Below are positions 6,318 to 9,457 of a stretch of 9,457 nt of DNA, piece by piece; the stretch's first letter is position 1; every line of letters begins with the position of its first letter. Below the pieces are notes generated by a model. It was not told the origin of the DNA, did not search any database, and was given only the letters and a program-made list of their open reading frames with translations. Made by a program: the position numbers and the translations under genes. The stretch is from DYGX01 sp035325905 (GTDB lineage: Bacteria; Chloroflexota; Anaerolineae; Aggregatilineales; Aggregatilineaceae), in NCBI GenBank assembly GCA_035325905.1, contig DAOKYY010000116.1, forward strand, positions 1 through 9,457, in the 5' to 3' direction.

Positions 6318-7370
6318 ATGGGGAGCACCCTCGTTCTGACTGGCCCGCGCCAGGTCGGCTATGAGTCCGCGCCGGACGAGGCGCTGAAGCCGGGCGAGGT
6401 CCGCATCAAAACGCTTTTTTCTGGCATCAGCGCCGGGACTGAGCTGACGCAGTACCGGGGCACGACGCCGTTTCTGCACAAGCGTTGGGATGCCGAGCGC
6501 CGCCTGTTTGTCCCTGGCGACGACACCTCGCTGACGTACCCGGTCCGCACCTGGGGCTACGAGGAAGCCGGCGAAGTGGTCGAGCTTGGCCCGGAGGTGA
6601 GCGATATCCCGCTGGGCGCGCACGTGTTCGGGACGTGGGGGCACCGCACGCATCACGTCGCCCCGGCAGATTACGTGCGCCCGCGCCTGATGCCGCCGGG
6701 CGCGGACCCGATTCTGGGAATCTTCTCGCATATCGGCGCGATCGGCCTCAACGGCGTGCACGACGGGCGCGTGCGGATTGGCGAGACGGTCGCGGTGTTC
6801 GGGCTGGGCGTGCTGGGGCAGATCGTCGCGCAGGCGGCGCGCCATTCCGGCGCGCGCGTGATCGCGGTTGATCGCCTGAAGTCCCGCCTGGAAACGGCCA
6901 GGGCGCACGGCGCGCCCATCACGCTCAACGCCGCCGAGGTCAGCGCCGCCGAAGCGATCAAGGACCTGACCGAGGGGCGCGGCGCGGATGTGTGCTTTGA
7001 GGTGTCCGGCTCAACGGCTGCGCTCAACGAGGCGATCCGCGCGGCGGCGTACTCGGCCCGCGTCGTCGCGATGGGCTTTTTCCAGGGCGAGGCGCAGGGC
7101 CTGACCCTGGGCGAGGAGTTCCACCACAACCGCATCAACGTCGTCTGCTCGCAGATCGGCGGCACCGACCCGGAGCTGCAATATCGCTGGAACAAGCTGC
7201 GCCTGTGGCAGAGCGCGATCCGGCTTCAGGTCGAAGGCGTGCTGGATATGCGCTCGCTGATCACGCACCGCGCGCCGTTTGAGCGCGCCGCCGAGCTGTA
7301 CGCCGCGCTCGACCAGACGCCGGACCAGGTGCTGCAAGCCGTGCTCGATTTCTCAGCCGAAGGGGAGTGA
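6318..7370 (+). CDS. MDR-family dehydrogenase lacking the usual zinc ligands
   Basis: The 350-residue protein belongs to the medium-chain dehydrogenase/reductase superfamily. It has a GroES-like N-terminal domain (1 to about 150) and a Rossmann domain with GLGVLG (162-167) and Asp185 at the end of strand 2, which suggests NAD(H) over NADP(H). The place where zinc alcohol dehydrogenases have a catalytic Cys reads SGISAGTE (35-42), a form also known from the BchC-like branch, and the GHE motif is GYEEAG (80-85). The only cysteines are 226 and 277, both in the Rossmann half, so neither the catalytic Cys nor the four-Cys structural zinc site is present. The substrate is probably a sugar, polyol or derived ketone, judged from neighbours only. 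A textbook AGGAGG lies upstream. It is the first gene of a three-gene operon, and its stop is 8 bp before the next preferred ATG. Confidence 0.88.
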   Translation: MGSTLVLTGPRQVGYESAPDEALKPGEVRIKTLFSGISAGTELTQYRGTTPFLHKRWDAERRLFVPGDDTSLTYPVRTWGYEEAGEVVELGPEVSDIPLGAHVFGTWGHRTHHVAPADYVRPRLMPPGADPILGIFSHIGAIGLNGVHDGRVRIGETVAVFGLGVLGQIVAQAARHSGARVIAVDRLKSRLETARAHGAPITLNAAEVSAAEAIKDLTEGRGADVCFEVSGSTAALNEAIRAAAYSARVVAMGFFQGEAQGLTLGEEFHHNRINVVCSQIGGTDPELQYRWNKLRLWQSAIRLQVEGVLDMRSLITHRAPFERAAELYAALDQTPDQVLQAVLDFSAEGE

Positions 7371-7378
7371 AGGGGACG

Positions 7379-8377
7379 ATGAGCCGTTTGCGTGTTGGGA
7401 TTCTGGGCTGCGGCAGCTTCGCGCACCGGCACGCGCAGATCATCGCGTCGCTGCCCGACGAGGCGGAGTTGGTCGCCTTCTGCGACCGCAACGACTGGAA
7501 GGCGCGCGCCTACGCCGAGGAATACACCGCCGGGCGCGCCCCGGTGTTCACCGACCATGTGACCATGCTCGATCAGGCCGCGCTGGACGCGCTGATCGTC
7601 GTGCTGCCCCCTTACGGCCACACCGACGAGGTCGAGCAGGCGGCGGCGCGCGGCGTGCACCTGCTGATTGAGAAACCGATCGCGCTGGCGTCCGAGCAGG
7701 GCTGGCGGATGGTCGAAGCCGCCGAGCAGGCGGGCATCAAGACGCAGGTCGGGTTTATGTTTCGCTTCGGCGCGGCGGTCGAGCACATGAAGATGCTGCT
7801 TGACTCCGGCGCGGCGGGGCGGCCTGGCCTGATGAGCGCGCGCTACTTCTGCAACGCGCTCCACGCGAGCTGGTGGCGTATGCGCGAGAAATCCGGCGGG
7901 CAGCTGGTCGAGCAGGCGATCCACATGTTCGACCTTCTGCGCTATCTGTTCGGCGACGCGGCCAGCGTTTACAGCCGCCAGGAGAACCTGTTTCACGGCG
8001 ATGTTCCCGGCTACACCGCCGAAGACACCAGCGCGACGATTGTCAGCTTCCGCAACGGGGCGCTGGGCGTGGTCTACGCCACCAACGGCGCGATCCCCGG
8101 CAAGTGGATCAACGATTATCGCGTGGTGGCGCAGAGGGTGACTGCCGAGTTCGCCAGCGCCAACCAGGCGACCTTCACCTTCACCGCCGAGCCGGAGCGC
8201 GCGCCGCTGGTCGTCGCGTCCGACCGCGATTTCCGCCGGGCGCTGATCGAGGACCTGTTGGCGGCGATCCGCACCGGGGGTGAGACGCGCACGCCGCTGC
8301 GCGAAGGGGCGAAGACGCTCGACCTGGTGCTGGCAGCGGTCCGCTCCGACGAGCGGCGGGCGGAGGTGCCGCTGTGA
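7379..8377 (+). CDS. Gfo/Idh/MocA-family NAD(P)-dependent oxidoreductase
   Basis: The 332-residue protein oxidises or reduces a sugar, inositol or related cyclic alcohol. The Rossmann domain starts at once with VGILGCGSFAHRH (6-18, GxGxxA type). EKP at 98-100 holds the catalytic Lys99. The C-terminal alpha/beta domain has GFMFRF (125-130) and GGQLVEQAIHMFD (173-185), with conserved His182 and Asp185. The family often shows GGG-L-D-x-G-x-H; the VEQ-xx-H variant here marks a subgroup I cannot name by substrate. The start is chosen at ATG 7379 because it places strand 1 four residues from the N-terminus. A GTG at 7367 overlaps the previous stop (GTGA), but its purine tract touches the start codon. 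Repeated AGGGGA tracts (7361-7366, 7371-7376) may serve either start. It is coupled to GH36 by a 4-bp overlap. Confidence 0.9.
   Translation: MSRLRVGILGCGSFAHRHAQIIASLPDEAELVAFCDRNDWKARAYAEEYTAGRAPVFTDHVTMLDQAALDALIVVLPPYGHTDEVEQAAARGVHLLIEKPIALASEQGWRMVEAAEQAGIKTQVGFMFRFGAAVEHMKMLLDSGAAGRPGLMSARYFCNALHASWWRMREKSGGQLVEQAIHMFDLLRYLFGDAASVYSRQENLFHGDVPGYTAEDTSATIVSFRNGALGVVYATNGAIPGKWINDYRVVAQRVTAEFASANQATFTFTAEPERAPLVVASDRDFRRALIEDLLAAIRTGGETRTPLREGAKTLDLVLAAVRSDERRAEVPL
8362..8367 (+). promoter_or_regulatory. Shine-Dalgarno site that sets the GH36 GTG start
   Basis: GGAGGT lies inside the end of the oxidoreductase gene, 6 nt before GTG 8374. The start codon overlaps the upstream stop as GTGA. 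The good SD and the stop-start overlap support translational coupling and the use of GTG rather than a later codon. Confidence 0.7.
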
Positions 8378-9457
8378 GGCTCAGCTACTCGTCTGCCGAT
8401 GGGCTGGCGCTTGAGTCGCCGCGCATCACGCTGCGCGGGCTGCGACCGGTGCTCAACGGCGCGCCGGTCGAGGCACTGCAAACAGAGGCGCTCGTGGTCG
8501 AGGGGCCGCCCGAGTCTCTGCCGGCGCTCCACCTGCGGATGGCCGCGCCCGCGCTCGGCGGTGCGGCGTTGGACGTGGCGATCAGCCAGCGCGGGGCGGA
8601 CGCCTGGGCGCTGCGCTACGCGCTAGACGGCGACCCCGGCGTGGCGCTGGACTCGTTCGGCGTGCGCTTCGAGGCGGTCGAGAACCTGCGCGTCTGGCTG
8701 CGGAATGGGTACTTTAGCTGGGACGGCTCGCGCTACGTCGAGCCGGGGCCGCCCGCCGACCCCGGCTACGCGATGACGCAGCTTCTACCGCGCGAGGGCG
8801 CGGGCAGCGTCGTGATCGGCTTCGAGCGCCACGAACGCTTCCAGCACACCTTTCGCGTGGACGGCAGCGGCGCGCCGCCCACGCTGACGATCGAGACGGT
8901 GTGGGACCGTAAGACGCTGAACGCCGGCTCACGCCCGGAATCCGAGACGCTGGTGATCTTCGAGCGTGCGGGGGTCGAGGATAGCCTGCGCGCCTGGGCG
9001 AAGATCGTCGCCGCTGCCTCCGCGCTGCCTCCGCGCGTCCCAGACCAGCCGATCACCGGCTGGTCGTCGTGGTACAACCTCTACGCCGCCATCACCGAGG
9101 AGAACATCCTGGAGCACCTGCGCGGCGTGGCGGCGGTGCGAGACCGCGAGACTCTGCCGCTGCGTTTCTTCCAGATCGACGACGGCTTTACGCCGGAAAT
9201 GGGTGACTGGCTGGCGGTCAAGCCGCAGTTTCCGCGCGGAATGAAGCCGCTGCTGGACGACATCCGCGCCGCCGGGTTCGCGCCGGGGCTGTGGATCGCG
9301 CCGTTCATGGTCGGCAACCGCAGCCGGCTCTACCGCGAGCATCCCGGCTGGGTGGTGCGCGACCGGCTGACCGGCGGCCCGCTGCCGCTCATGACCTTCT
9401 ACGGCGAGTTCCGCTGGCACAAGCGCAGCGAGGAATACTACATCCTCGACACGACGC
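8374..9457 (+). CDS. GH36 alpha-galactosidase-like glycoside hydrolase, N-terminal part
   Basis: 361 codons are visible and the gene runs off the right edge. The N-terminal part (about 1-220) is beta-rich, as in the GH36 supersandwich domain. The catalytic barrel starts with ITGWSSWYNLY (227-237), then FFQIDDGFTPEMGDW (265-279), where the DDG motif contributes to substrate binding, PQFPRGMKPLLDDI (284-297), GLWIAPFMV (305-313) and HPGW (323-326). The last codons read YYILDTT. The nucleophile and acid/base aspartates lie beyond the window and cannot be checked. GWSSW comes earlier than in the roughly 700-residue GH36 enzymes, closer to the short Thermotoga type of about 550 residues. The reaction would be release of alpha-galactose from raffinose-type or alpha-galactosyl-polyol substrates; other GH36 activities are possible. 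No signal peptide is seen, so it is cytoplasmic. Confidence 0.88.
   Translation, partial: MRLSYSSADGLALESPRITLRGLRPVLNGAPVEALQTEALVVEGPPESLPALHLRMAAPALGGAALDVAISQRGADAWALRYALDGDPGVALDSFGVRFEAVENLRVWLRNGYFSWDGSRYVEPGPPADPGYAMTQLLPREGAGSVVIGFERHERFQHTFRVDGSGAPPTLTIETVWDRKTLNAGSRPESETLVIFERAGVEDSLRAWAKIVAAASALPPRVPDQPITGWSSWYNLYAAITEENILEHLRGVAAVRDRETLPLRFFQIDDGFTPEMGDWLAVKPQFPRGMKPLLDDIRAAGFAPGLWIAPFMVGNRSRLYREHPGWVVRDRLTGGPLPLMTFYGEFRWHKRSEEYYILDTT

Noticed and set aside
7367..7378. GTG start for the Gfo/Idh/MocA gene overlapping the previous stop
   Set aside because: The purine tract directly touches the GTG, leaving no proper spacing. ATG 7379 places the Rossmann strand at the usual distance from the N-terminus. 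Not excluded, only less likely.
7226..7996. Minus-strand frame antisense to the end of the MDR gene and the start of the Gfo/Idh/MocA gene
   Set aside because: It spans two real genes of the opposite strand and its composition is typical of a GC-rich shadow.
1..9457. CRISPR arrays, tRNA genes, insertion sequences, prophage or defence genes
   Set aside because: No regularly spaced repeats, cloverleaf-like sequence, transposase or integrase motifs, or terminal inverted repeats were seen, and gene style and composition are uniform through the window.

Overview
The window is GC-rich (by eye roughly two-thirds G+C) and densely coded. It carries sugar and nucleoside catabolism genes typical of a heterotrophic bacterium. 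Gene content, GC bias in third codon positions and the mix of Shine-Dalgarno (SD) led starts fit a Chloroflexota-like (Anaerolineae-type) organism. That is inference only, because no rRNA or other taxonomic marker is present. I saw no tRNA, rRNA, CRISPR array, transposase, phage gene or attachment site.

Layout, left to right. (1) 1-293, minus strand: N-terminal part of a family-2 glycosyltransferase (polyprenyl-/dolichyl-phosphate sugar transferase type), cut by the window edge. (2) 294-568: divergent intergenic region with three imperfect dyads. (3) 569-1459, plus: membrane-anchored alpha/beta hydrolase. (4) 1473-1514: 15-bp hairpin between convergent genes, probably a two-way terminator. 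(5) 1521-2480, minus: inosine-uridine-type nucleoside hydrolase. (6) 2481-2672: divergent promoter region with a CpG-centred palindrome. (7) 2673-5045, plus: cytoplasmic GH3 beta-glycosidase. (8) 5042-6082, minus: LacI-family repressor, overlapping the GH3 stop by 4 bp tail to tail. (9) 6083-6317: divergent control region containing the palindrome ATAACGTTAT. (10) 6318-7370, 7379-8377 and 8374-9457 (cut by the edge), plus: a tight operon of a zinc-ligand-poor MDR dehydrogenase, a Gfo/Idh/MocA oxidoreductase and a GH36 alpha-galactosidase-like enzyme.

How the genes may work together. The LacI regulator probably represses itself and the divergent dehydrogenase-oxidoreductase-GH36 operon through the palindrome between them. 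The operon would release the sugar from an alpha-galactoside (or related glycoside) and oxidise the sugar or the polyol aglycone. The GH3 enzyme and the nucleoside hydrolase form a second divergent pair acting on beta-glycosides and on nucleosides. None of the glycosidases whose N-terminus is visible has a signal peptide, so substrates are probably imported first, but no transporter lies in this window.

Nothing here is clearly a new defence or mobile system. The most interesting points are the LacI operator and start-codon conflict, the two-oxidoreductase-plus-GH36 operon, the loss of zinc ligands in the MDR enzyme, and the unusual acid residue in the alpha/beta hydrolase.
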